From NCBI GenBank assembly GCA_963825685.1, contig CAWGUD010000018.1, forward strand, positions 1-64,000: a stretch of DNA of 64,000 nucleotides. Reading direction: 5' to 3'. A model generated the notes under the pieces. That model was not told the origin of the DNA. It made no database searches and saw only the letters and a list, made by a program, of their open reading frames with translations. Every line of letters begins with the position of its first letter. The first letter of the stretch is position 1. Of this stretch, positions 54,879 through 64,000 are shown one piece after another. A program made the position numbers and the translations under genes. This DNA is from JAOUEA01 sp963825685 (GTDB lineage: Bacteria > Actinomycetota > UBA4738 > HRBIN12).

Positions 54879-56848
54879 CCTCCACGGACGCGTCCGACGT
54901 GCGCCGTGCGCCCGAGAGCCGCCCGATCGACGGGGCGGGACTACGCGGTGGGGACCTCGTCTGGCTCGCCGCCCTGACCGCGGTGCTGGTCGCGGTGTTC
55001 GCCTGGCCCGGGCTCGTCCGCGGTTGGACCTTCGGCGTCGGCCCCGACGAGACGGTCTACCTCTGGTGGACGCGGCTGGGAGCCGCCGAGGGCATCTCGC
55101 TCGTGGGCGCGCGGCCGGGCGTGCCCGCCCTGATCGCGACGGTCGCGGGTGCGCTGGGCGTGCCGCTCGTCCCCGCGCTCGCCGGGCTGCAGCAGGCCCT
55201 CGGCGTCTCGATCGGGCTGGCGTCCGTCGCGCTCGTGCACGGACGGGCCCACGGCGGACGCCCGGGCTGGGCGCTCGCCGGCCTGATGGCGGGTGTCTTC
55301 GCCGTGCATCTCGCCGGTGGCTACGTCGCGAACCTCGCGTTCGCGGCAACGTTCCTCGCCGCGGCCGCGGCATTGGCTCGACGCACGCGCCGAGGGGTGA
55401 TCGCGGCGGCGCTGCTGCTGGGCGGCGGCGGGCTCTCGCATCCGCAGTTCTTCGTCGCGGGCGCGGCGATCCTCGTGGCGGCCGCGGCCGTCGCGTGGGT
55501 GCTCGAGCCCGAGCACGGGTGGCGGTCCGACGCCGGGCGCGTGCTCGTGGCCCTCGCGGGCGCCGGCCTCGTCGTCGGGGCGGGGCTGCTGTCGATGCTC
55601 CTCGGACCGGCACGCCTCTCGGTCGATACGTCGAAGGACGGGTTCCTGCGACGAGCGGGGCTCGACGACGCCCTCACCCGCAACTACCTCTTCCGGTTCC
55701 GCGAGAGCGCCCGGCGGTTCGCCCCGTGGGTGACCCTGCCGCTGGCGGCGATCGGGACCCTGCAGGTGCACGGCTTCACCCGCCGCTTCCTCATCGCGTG
55801 GGCCGCGTTCACGCTCGTCGGGGTGCCCGTCGGCATCGCCACCGGGTGGTTCCCTCCCGAACGCGTGATGACGTTCGGGTTCGCGCTGCCGATCCTCGCC
55901 GCGCAGGGCGTCACGTGGGTCTGGGAACGCACCGAGCCGCGCCGCTGGCTCACGGTCGCCTCGACCGTGCTGCTCGTCGCGCTCTTCGCGCTGCCCGCGC
56001 TCAGAGCCCAGCACTCGCAGCAGCCGTTCATGACCCGCGAGGACCTCGCCGCGGCGACCCTGGCCGGCAGGATCGCCGAGACCCTGCCGCCCGACACCCC
56101 GCTCGTCTTCGTGGTCGACGACCCCGACCGGTTCGTGACGTTCAACGCCACGAACGTCGCGAACATCGCGCGCGCGGCGGTGCCGGCTGAACGGGCCGAC
56201 GACGTCTACGTCTTCGTCGGCGCGCTCGACGACCTCCTCGATGGGCGTCCGACCGAACGGGGCGAGGAGGAGTTCGACGCGTTGTCGCGGATCACGCTCG
56301 CCGACATCCCCGAGGGGGAGCGTGCCCTCTTCGTGGCCCCCGAGTGGAACCTCGCCCCATCCCCGCTCGTCGACGACCGGCTCGTCACCTGGCAGGCGGC
56401 CACAGGAGACGGCGCCGACCCGGCCGGCGGCGCCGAGGTGCGGTCGTCGGTGCCCGGCCCCCGTCCGCTGCCGGCGAGCGAGGACGAACTGGCGCCCTCG
56501 ACCCCCGTCGCGATCGCGCTCAGCGGGCTCGCGATGCTCGCGTTCCTCTGGATCGTCGGAGCGGGGTGGGCCAGATGGGCGTTCGACGACCGCGTCGCGG
56601 CTGCGGCGTCCGCCCCGGCGTTCGGCGTCGCGGGCCTGACGATCGCCGCGCTCACCCTCGAGCGCCTGGGTGTGCCACTGGACGGCTGGTGGGGTCCGGC
56701 GCTCGCCTCAGCGCTCGCCGGCCTCGGCGGGTATGCGCTCCGCTTCATGCAAGGGACGGCGTTCCACGATCCGACGTCGCAGGTCGACGAGGCACCAGAT
56801 CACGAGCACGAGCATCGCGGGCGTCACGATCCAGTGCCCGATCCATAG
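54875..56848 (+). CDS. Large polytopic membrane protein, GT-C/glycosyltransferase-like
   Basis: This 657-residue protein starts at GTG 54875. It has about twelve membrane helices. The first periplasmic loop FGVGPDETVYLWWTRLG has acidic residues in the position used by GT-C enzymes, and a soluble loop at about 400-520 precedes two terminal helices. The last 47 residues overlap the convergent mannosyltransferase gene by 140 bp. They are charged (DEAPDHEHEHRGRHD), so a lost stop may have lengthened this frame. Function is inferred from topology only. Confidence 0.75.
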   Translation: MTSTDASDVRRAPESRPIDGAGLRGGDLVWLAALTAVLVAVFAWPGLVRGWTFGVGPDETVYLWWTRLGAAEGISLVGARPGVPALIATVAGALGVPLVPALAGLQQALGVSIGLASVALVHGRAHGGRPGWALAGLMAGVFAVHLAGGYVANLAFAATFLAAAAALARRTRRGVIAAALLLGGGGLSHPQFFVAGAAILVAAAAVAWVLEPEHGWRSDAGRVLVALAGAGLVVGAGLLSMLLGPARLSVDTSKDGFLRRAGLDDALTRNYLFRFRESARRFAPWVTLPLAAIGTLQVHGFTRRFLIAWAAFTLVGVPVGIATGWFPPERVMTFGFALPILAAQGVTWVWERTEPRRWLTVASTVLLVALFALPALRAQHSQQPFMTREDLAAATLAGRIAETLPPDTPLVFVVDDPDRFVTFNATNVANIARAAVPAERADDVYVFVGALDDLLDGRPTERGEEEFDALSRITLADIPEGERALFVAPEWNLAPSPLVDDRLVTWQAATGDGADPAGGAEVRSSVPGPRPLPASEDELAPSTPVAIALSGLAMLAFLWIVGAGWARWAFDDRVAAAASAPAFGVAGLTIAALTLERLGVPLDGWWGPALASALAGLGGYALRFMQGTAFHDPTSQVDEAPDHEHEHRGRHDPVPDP

Positions 56849-58280
56849 GTTCACGGCGAACGCGTCGGGGTAACGCAGCGGCTCGGTCGACCACTGGGCG
56901 AGCGCGAGCGCCGCTCCCGCCGCGATCACGGTCGTCCGCGGCGGTTTCGGCAACAACCACACCAGAGGCAGGACCCACGCCACGTACCAGGGAAGCAGCA
57001 CCGGCCCGAGCAGCATCAGGGCGATGAGCGACCATCCCATCGCGGCGCCGAGGGTCTCGACGGGCTCACGGTCGACGGCGCGGCGAGCCACATCGCGAGC
57101 GAGCCGTACGAACGTCACCAGCAGCACGGCGGCGAAGATCACGCGGGCGAGCCACCCGAGCGTGCCGAAGCTGAGCCACTCGAAGACCTTGCGGACGAAG
57201 ACCGACGGGGCGAGCCACCCCTCGTGTCCGGCGAGCTCGAGCATGCCGAGGGTCGGATCCTCGCTCTGCAGGTAGGGCACGGCGAAGACGAGCCCGATCG
57301 CGATCGCGAGCCCCGCGTGGGTGGTCGCGGCACGAACGCGCTGTCCCCGCGGCGACCCCGCCACGCACCAGACGATCACCAGGACGAGCGGCAACACGAC
57401 GGGTGCCTTGATCAGCGCACCGAGCGACAGCACCGCGACGGCCATCAGGCTCCGGTCGCGCACGAGCAGCAGGAACCCGAGGGCGATCGAGAGCGCCACG
57501 AGCACGTCGTTGTGACCGCTCGCCACCGCGTGGAACAGCACGACGGGGTTCAGCCCGAAGGCGGCGACCGCGAACGCCGCGCGACCCGGCCGCACGCGGA
57601 GCGCGACCGACGCGATCACCGCGATCGTGGCCAGGCTCGCCAGCCCTGCCAGCCACCGGTACGCATCGACCTGACCCGCCGGCGTGTCGAAGTTCCGGGC
57701 GATGCCTCGGGAGATCGTCGTGAACACCGGCCCGTACACCGCAGGGGTGTCGACCCACTTCGGCCCCACCAGCGGCCAGAGCTCGTCGCCACCGAACTCC
57801 ACCGGCGTGTGCACGTAGGGATTCTCACCGTAGACCGCGGCGATGCGTCCGTAGAACGCGTAGGAGTAGACGTCGCGCGAGAAGAGGAGCGGCACCAGGG
57901 CGATCACGACGACGTTGGCGACGACGGCGAGCACGAGCACCGTGCGCAGCCGCACGGTGCCGAGCCAGGTCTCGCGGAGCAGCACGAGGAACCCGGCGAC
58001 CGCGAGGGCGGCGGCGATGACGCCGACCGCGACGAGCCAGGAGCCGGTCAGCCGGTCGAGACCGATCGCGCTCGCCAGCGCGGTGAGCGGCCCGCCCGGC
58101 TCCGCGCCCGCCGGGAGGACCGGCTGGAACGGCGACCCCGGCGCGGCCGCGACGAGGGCACAGAGCCGAGAACCCTGCGATCGCGAACACGATCGCTCGG
58201 ATCGCACCGCTCGACGACGCCTCGGAGGAACGCGCATCGGGACGTGGCGAGCCGGACGAGGCCTCACCGGGAGCCTGCAC
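56708..58280 (-). CDS. Polyprenol-phosphate-mannose-dependent mannosyltransferase-like membrane protein, MptA/B-like (one frameshift)
   Basis: This protein starts at GTG 58280 and the frame changes near 58160, before CALVAAAPGSPFQPV; corrected length is about 523 residues. It has about twelve membrane helices and the GT-C loop FSRDVYSYAFYGRIAAVYGENPYVHTP. The motifs VYGPVFTTISRGIAR, FHAVASGHNDVLVALSIALG and LIKAPVVLPLV are typical of actinobacterial Mpt-like enzymes. Its product would be a surface mannan or lipoglycan. Confidence 0.85.
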
Positions 58281-58293
58281 GGCGCCGACGGTA

Positions 58294-59516
58294 TCACCGA
58301 GCGGTGGTCGTCCGGTCCCCGGATGCTCCCGGCCTCGCGGGGGCGTTCGAAGCGCCCGAAGATCGCCACCAACCCCACGAGGATCAGCCCCGGTACCGCC
58401 ACCCAGACGACGCGTTCGAGCCACCACCTCGCCGTGCTGTCGTGCTCGTGGCCGAGGCCGAGCGGCCACAGCAGCAGCACGGCCAGCAGGAACGCCGTCA
58501 TGTGCCAGAGGAACAACGTCATGATCACGCCGTTCACCACGATCGTGGCCTTCCAGACGCGCGCTCGCCGGAGCCACCCGGTGAGGGCCGGTCGCAGCAG
58601 CATCGCGGCGCCGATCGTCCACACGCCACCGAGCAGGAAGCACAGCGTCGGCGGGTAGGCGTTGGAGACGCGTTCCACGTCGGTGCCGAGCAGGCTCTTC
58701 GGGTAGTGCCCGATGCCAGGGAACCACTCGAACCGCGCGTCGCCGAAGAGCCTGAAGACATCGGGCGTGGTGAGTAGTACGAGGCCGCCGAGACCGGCCA
58801 CGACCATCGCCCAGAACGCGCGGCGGGGCCAGCGGAGCATCGAGCCGTCGCCGTAGGCGTGACCCAGCTGGTGCGGCAGGAGCAGCACGAACACCACGTT
58901 GGCCCATCGGGCGAGCGAGACCCCGCCGACGAAGCCGATCAGGTCGGCGAGCACGGTTCCGAGCACCATCGTCGCCGGCACCCACAGGCCGAACCGCTCG
59001 TGCAGGCGGATCGTCACCGGCGCGATCGCCACGACCACGAGGTAGACCGCCAGGAACCACAGCGGGCCGAAGGGCACCGTCGCACCCGGCGGCAGCATGC
59101 CGCGGAGCAGCGTCACGTCGCCCCACAGCCGAGGGCCGGTCGGCGCCCCGATCTCGAACAGGTGCATCGCGACGATCACCACGGCCCAGACGCCGAGGAA
59201 CACCAGCGAGGGGCGGAGCAGCCGGTCGAGACGGCTCCGGACGAAGGCCCCGCTGCTCTCGCCGCGGCGCATGAACGCCTGGTACGTCACGTAGTTCGAG
59301 AAGCCGCCGACGAAGAAGAAGATCGGCATCACCTGCAGGAACCAGGTCGCGAGCCAGAGGAACGACGTCACCCCGACCGCACTGTGCGTGCGGATCACGC
59401 CGTCTTGCCAAGTAGATCAGCCCGATCATCCAGTGACCGACGACGACCGCGATGATGCTCGCGGCCCGCAGGAAGTCGACCACGCGATCCCGTGAGGCCG
59501 GTGTTCTCGCGACCAT
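58294..59516 (-). CDS. Acyltransferase-3 family membrane protein (frameshifted; end uncertain)
   Basis: This protein of about 407 residues starts at ATG 59516 with RVVDFLRAASIIAVVVGHWMIGLIYLAR. The frame changes near 59405, before GVIRTHSAVGVTSFLWL. It has about ten membrane helices and the family loops, with a conserved His near the first helix (VVVGHW). In its main frame no stop occurs before the mannosyltransferase gene, so I assume a further indel near 58310 and end at the TGA 58296-58294. The family O-acylates surface sugars. Confidence 0.8.
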
Positions 59517-59562
59517 CTCGTCGACCCGCGCGCCCACACCGCGATACTGCGATACTCCACGC

Positions 59563-60027
59563 GTGAGTTCGAGCAGCGGCGCGACCGGATCCGGGCCCTG
59601 GCCCGAGCCCGACGAGGTCGACGCACGGGCCGAGGCGGAACGACTCGCCGCCCGGGCGGCTTCGGTGGCGACCGATCTCGATGCGGCCGGCGATCGCGTG
59701 GTCGATCACCTCGACGACATCGACGACCATGTCGCGGCATGGGACGAGCGCACCGAGACGCAGGGCTCGAGAGGGGTCGCGCTCGCGGTCGCCGGCCTGA
59801 GCGTGGCGTACCTGCTGATCCTGCCCGCGCTGCTCGTGATCGGCATCTACACCTACATCACCGTCTACGCGATCGTGAAGGCGGTCGACTCGGGTCCGGA
59901 CTCGGCCGACGCCCAGGTGGTGCTGCTCGGGGTCGTGGGCCTCGTGACGTTGTTCGTCGTGCTGCTCGGTGGCGGGATGTGGGCGATCGGCCGCGCCGCC
60001 GATCCGAAGAGGCGGCCCAGGTACTGA
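59563..60027 (+). CDS. Two-helix membrane protein of unknown function
   Basis: This 154-residue protein starts at GTG 59563. It has a Ser/Gly-rich start, a charged coiled-coil-like stretch (EVDARAEAERLAARAASVATDLDAAGDR) and two membrane segments (VALAVAGLSVAYLLILPALLV and VVLLGVVGLVTLFVVLLGGGMW). It is divergent from the acyltransferase and convergent with the permease. No family was recognised. Confidence 0.7.
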   Translation: MSSSSGATGSGPWPEPDEVDARAEAERLAARAASVATDLDAAGDRVVDHLDDIDDHVAAWDERTETQGSRGVALAVAGLSVAYLLILPALLVIGIYTYITVYAIVKAVDSGPDSADAQVVLLGVVGLVTLFVVLLGGGMWAIGRAADPKRRPRY

Positions 60028-60044
60028 CCCGAGCCCGGACATGA

Positions 60045-60075
60045 GGAAGGGCCGGGCCGACGGCCCGACCCTTCC
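60045..60075. terminator. Bidirectional terminator between convergent genes
   Basis: A long hairpin (GGAAGGG...CCCTTCC outside, GGGCC...GGCCC inside, with a 2-nt internal mismatch on each side and a gac loop) lies between the stops at 60027 and 60091. It could serve both transcripts. Confidence 0.7.
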
Positions 60076-60090
60076 GGTCGCGACGTTCGG

Positions 60091-61578
60091 TCAGACGGCC
60101 ACCGGACGCCGAGGGACCGGCTCGACCGGCGTCGTGGGCGTGAACGTCGAGACGGTCGGAGGCGTCAGTTCCGCCTCCGGCTCGACGATCCGTCCTTCCT
60201 TGCTGTCACGCCACTTCATGTACACGTACACCGGGACACCGAGCATCAGGAGCATGAACCCCTTGAACACGATGTCGGACCCGGCGCCCGCGATCGTCCA
60301 CACGGAGTAGGCGAACGCCAGCAGCGCGATGCCGGCGTCGATCGCGAGCCGACGGCCCCGGAATCGGGCCCGGTCCGCGAACAACAGGTACATCTGCGCC
60401 GCAGCGGAGTACGCGTACGGGATCAGCGTGGTGAGCGTGGCCAGCAGCAGGATGAACGTGAACTGGTCCACGAGGGACTTCGTGTAGTTCATCAACATGA
60501 GCCCGCTCAGCAGCAGCGAGCTCACGACCAGCCCGAAGACGGGCGTGCCGCTGCGCTCGGAGACCCGCGCGAACCGCTTGGGGAACAGCCCGTCGCGTGC
60601 CGCAGCGAGGGGCACGCGCCCCGTGAGCAGGATCCAGCCGTTCAGGCATCCGAAGATGCTGACCAACGCGACCAACGCCACGGCGTCGTCCCAGTAGCCG
60701 GCGCCGCCGAAGATCGCGGTGGCTGCGGCTGCGAACGGGCTCGCCGAATCCTGCAGCGTGGTCGCGGGGATCACGCCCATGATCGCGACCGTCGCCAGGA
60801 TGTAGACGAGCGTGGTCGCGATCGTGCCGATCACGGTCGCACGCGGGATGTTCCGCTCGGGGTTCGCCACCTCTTCGGCCGGCACGGTCGCCGACTCGAG
60901 GCCGATGAACGCCCAGAGCGTGAGCGTGGCCGCCGCGGTGACGCCGCCGAGCAGTCCGTCACCCATGCCCATCCCGTTCGGCGCGAAGGCCGTGTAGTTG
61001 CTGCCCTCGACGAAGAAGACCCCGATCAGGCCGATCGCGAGCAACGGGACGAACTTGAGCACGGTGGTCACGGCCTGCACCCAGCCGGACTCGCGCACGC
61101 CCAGGATGTTGACCAACGTGAGCAGCCAGACCAGGCCGATCCCGACGAGGGCGCCGTAGATCGCGGTCTCCGACAACACCGGGAAGAAGAACGCGAGGTA
61201 GCCGACGAAGGCGATCGCGAGCACCGCATTGCCCGCCCACGCCGCGATCCAGTAGCCCCACGCCGTCTGGAACCCGATGAAGTCACCGAACGCGCGCCGC
61301 GCGTAGACGTAGGGCCCTCCCGTGCGTGGATACGCACGACCGAGGTTCGCGAACACCAGCGCCAGAACGATGGCACCGACGCCCGTGAACACCCACGCGA
61401 GCATCGAGCCCGCGCCGTTCGTCACGCTCACCCCGGCCAACGCGGACGGCAGCGTGAACACCCCTGAACCGATCATGTTGCCGATCACCAGGGCCACGGC
61501 CATGAACAACCCCAGGCGACCGAGCTTCCTCGTTCGACCGACCGTCGTGACGCCGTTCGGAGCCTGCGTCGTCTGCAT
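60091..61578 (-). CDS. APC-family amino acid permease/antiporter
   Basis: This 495-residue permease has twelve predicted helices. The first unwound helix is GNMIGSGVFTLPSALAG, and WAFIGLESATVPAEEV is the conserved helix-6 region of the AdiC/YdgI-type antiporters. ATG 61578 has GGAAGGGG 8 nt upstream; GTG 61587 is a less likely alternative. It probably exchanges a basic amino acid or amine. Three Pro/Thr-rich repeats end the protein. Confidence 0.93.
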   Translation of the reverse strand: MQTTQAPNGVTTVGRTRKLGRLGLFMAVALVIGNMIGSGVFTLPSALAGVSVTNGAGSMLAWVFTGVGAIVLALVFANLGRAYPRTGGPYVYARRAFGDFIGFQTAWGYWIAAWAGNAVLAIAFVGYLAFFFPVLSETAIYGALVGIGLVWLLTLVNILGVRESGWVQAVTTVLKFVPLLAIGLIGVFFVEGSNYTAFAPNGMGMGDGLLGGVTAAATLTLWAFIGLESATVPAEEVANPERNIPRATVIGTIATTLVYILATVAIMGVIPATTLQDSASPFAAAATAIFGGAGYWDDAVALVALVSIFGCLNGWILLTGRVPLAAARDGLFPKRFARVSERSGTPVFGLVVSSLLLSGLMLMNYTKSLVDQFTFILLLATLTTLIPYAYSAAAQMYLLFADRARFRGRRLAIDAGIALLAFAYSVWTIAGAGSDIVFKGFMLLMLGVPVYVYMKWRDSKEGRIVEPEAELTPPTVSTFTPTTPVEPVPRRPVAV

Positions 61579-61719
61579 CTCCCTCACCCCTTCCGAGCTG
61601 GAGACACCGGTCCACCATCACGCTACGTTCCGCCCCGGCGCCGAGCACAGGGCAGCCGGGCCTGCTGCCGGCGGGACCCACGGGAAGGGGCGCATCTTCC
61701 ACCGCGGTACCCTTGGCCG

Positions 61720-64000
61720 ATGCGCATCGCCTTCGTCTCCACGTGGCCCTCGCGGCGCTGCGGTATCGCCACCTTCACGAGCGACCTGATCGAGGCCGTG
61801 CATGCCGCCGACGAGTCGGTCGTCTGCGAGGTGGCGGCGATCGACGAGCGGAACTCCGTCCGCGCCTACGGGCCCGAGGTCCGTTGGCGCATCCGGCAGG
61901 GCTCGCCCGACGGCTACGTGGCGGCGGCCCGAGCGATCGGCGGCTCCGACGCCGACGTCGTCTGCGTGCAGCACGAGTTCGGGCTGTACGGGCTCTGGAA
62001 GGACGAGGCGTGGGAAGGCGACACGTGGATCGAGGGCACGTACATCGACCACCTCACCCCGTTCCTGCAGGAGGTCGGCAAGCCGGTCGTCGTGACGATG
62101 CACACCGTGCTGCCCGAGCCCACCGAGGCGGTCCGCGACGCCGTGCGGAACATCGCCGCGAACGCCGACCACCTCATCGTGATGGCCGAGACCGCCGTCG
62201 ACATCCTGCGCGAGGTGTACGGGGTCACGACCCCCACGACCGTGATCCAGCACGGCATGCCGCACATCGAGCCCCGAGGGCGCCGCAAGCTGAAGGAGAA
62301 GCTCGGCCTGGCCGGCCGCCAGATCGTCGCGACGTTCGGCCTCGTGGGACCGGGCAAGGGTCTGGAGTACGTGATCGAGGCGATGCCGTGGGTCGTGCAG
62401 GATCACCCCGACGCCCTGTACCTGATCGCGGGACAGACCCATCCCGAGCTCCTGCGCCACCACGGCGAGGAGTACCGGAACCGACTGACCGAGATGATCG
62501 AGAGCCTCGGGCTCGACGACAACGTCGCGTTCCTGAACCAGTACCTGCGCCAGAAGGACATCATCGAGCTGCTGCTCGCGACCGACATCTACGTGACGCC
62601 CTACCTCGATCCGAACCAGATCACCAGCGGCACGCTGAGCTACGCCCTCGGGGCGGGGAAGGCGGTCGTCTCGACGCCGTACCTCCACGCGAAGGAGGCA
62701 CTCGCCGACGAGCCGCGGCATCCTGGTCGGGTTCCGCGAACCCGACCAGCTGTCGACGGCGATCAATTCGATCCTCGACGACCACGACCTGAAGGCCAGA
62801 CTCGAGCACAACGCGTACGCGTACGCGAACGAGTTCACGTGGCCCAAGACCGGCACGCGCTTCGTCGAGGTGATGCGCGAGCTCGAGGCCACGACGCCGG
62901 CGAAGAGCCCGACCCAGGCACGCCCCGGCGAGTGGATCGCCGTGCCGATCGGTGCACGGCTCGCCGGCAACCCGCTGATCACCCCCACCGACGTGACGCC
63001 GTCGCAACCGGGCATGGAGGTGATCTCCACGATCAACGCGGGGGCCGCGCGCGTCGGCGACGAGGTGGTGCTCTTGCTCCGTGTGGCCGAGCGGCCGAGC
63101 GCGGAAGGCGAGCTTCCCGACGGGGCGCGGCTCGTCGACCTGCGGGGCGACGACCCCCGGTTGATGCCGATGCCGGACGGACTCGACCTCGACGACCTGA
63201 TCGGCATGCCGTTCTTCGACACATCGGCCGACCCACCGAGCATCGTGCTCGGGTACGTCCGCCGTGACGAGCCTGGCCTCGATCTCGACGACCCGCGCAC
63301 GATCCGCTACCGCGACCTCGCCGACGGCCACCTCGGGGACGACGGCGCGACCGACTACCTCACGCACACCTCGCACCTGCGCGTGGCGCGCAGCGCCGAC
63401 GGTGAGCACTTCACGGTCGAGGAGTCGAACCGGCGCTGCTTCCCGGCTCGGAGCTCGAGGCCTACGGCGTCGAGGATCCGCGCGTCACGGAGATCGACGG
63501 CACCTTCCACATCACCTACGTCTCGGTGAGCCGACTCGGCATCACGACGAGCACGCTCGCCACGACCGACTTCCGCACGTTCGAACGAGGCGGCGTGATC
63601 CTGCTGCCCGATCAGAAGGACGTCGTGCTCTTCCCGGAGCGGGTGCACGACCGGTACCTGGCGTTCACGCGACCGATGCCCGGCTCGTTCTCACGCGTGC
63701 TCGGCATCTGGCTGGCGGAGTCGCCCGACCTCGCGCACTGGGGGAAGCATCGCCCGGTGGCCCTGCCCCGCCCGGACATGTGGGACGAGGCGCGCATCGG
63801 GGCCAGCCTCACGCCGTTCCGTGTCGACGGCGGCTGGCTCGAGATCTACCACGGGGCCGACCGCACGAACCGCTACGGCATGGGGGCGATGCTGCTCGAC
63901 GCCGACGACCCCGCGACGGTGCTCGCACGATCCTCGCACCCGCTGCTCGCTCCCGAGCTCGACTACGAACGCTCGGGGTTCCTGCACGACGTGGTGTTCC
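61720..64000 (+). CDS. Family 4 glycosyltransferase continuous with a GH130 glycoside phosphorylase (two frameshifts; truncated at the window end)
   Basis: The N-terminal part (about 1-395) is a GT4 enzyme: FVSTWPSRRCGIATFTSDLIEAV, VQHEFGLYG, ATFGLVGPGKGLEYVIEAM and LNQYLRQKDIIELLLATDIYVTPY. A one-base gain near 62715 breaks it before GILVGFREPDQLSTAI. Without a stop, the frame then runs into a GH130 phosphorylase: RLAGNPLITPTDVTPSQPG, then, after a break near 63430, LEAYGVEDPRVTEIDGTFHITY with the catalytic region, and DEARIGASLTPFRVDGGWLEIYHGADRT. A fusion of a GT4 with a mannoside phosphorylase would couple sugar transfer and phosphorolysis. The end lies outside the window. Confidence 0.82.

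Noticed and set aside
56708..59398. An 896-residue fused acyltransferase-mannosyltransferase
   Set aside because: The continuous frame is accidental. The true mannosyltransferase N-terminus is in another frame, so indels rather than a fusion explain it.

Overview
This is a high-GC bacterial chromosome segment, most likely from an actinomycetote or a similarly GC-rich lineage. The codon use, frequent GTG starts, GTGA/ATGA stop-start overlaps, Mpt-like mannosyltransferase, translin-like protein and TldD/TldE pair suggest this, but they do not fix the class. About three dozen single-base (occasionally longer) frameshifts break otherwise well-conserved genes, many of them at short homopolymers or small repeats. 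The assembly probably carries consensus indels, so I annotate broken reading frames as single genes and state where the frame changes.

Region 1 (1-26090) looks like one catabolic locus. It holds a PotDCBA-type ABC importer, a GntR/FCD regulator, an enolase-superfamily enzyme and an SDR. Next comes a glycine/sarcosine/betaine reductase-like operon (grdE-grdB-grdC-thioredoxin-grdA-SMP30). After a VapBC pair and a DUF1697 gene come a second SMP30, an M20 hydrolase, a class III aminotransferase, a Tat-exported PhoX-like protein, a FAD oxidoreductase, an amidohydrolase, a metallo-beta-lactamase-fold hydrolase and a PLP decarboxylase. Two genes, grdA and grdB, contain in-frame TGA codons exactly where the family carries selenocysteine, so ordinary gene calling would cut both in two. 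A 15-bp palindrome of form TGTCRAC-N-GTYGACA lies over the promoters of potD, gntR, grdE, phoX and the FAD oxidoreductase. It probably marks the regulon of the GntR protein encoded here. GrdE has no cysteine at the pyruvoyl-forming position and no grdD is present, so this is a divergent reductase, perhaps for a substrate other than glycine.

Region 2 (26240-33058) is accessory: an RTX-type repeat protein, a degenerate alpha/beta-hydrolase fused to a class III nucleotide cyclase, two paralogous secreted beta-helix repeat proteins, a tRNA-Ala(CGC) with a decayed copy, and a lower-GC patch with a small membrane protein and an excisionase-like DNA-binding protein.

Region 3 (33102-64000) is mostly housekeeping and envelope genes: moaC, moeA, galU, mtnP, uppP, a membrane-anchored molybdopterin oxidoreductase, a sugar epimerase, glycosyltransferases, a two-component system, tldD/tldE, an APC permease, a lysyl-oxidase-like secreted protein, and a GT4 reading frame continuous with a GH130 phosphorylase that runs off the window end.
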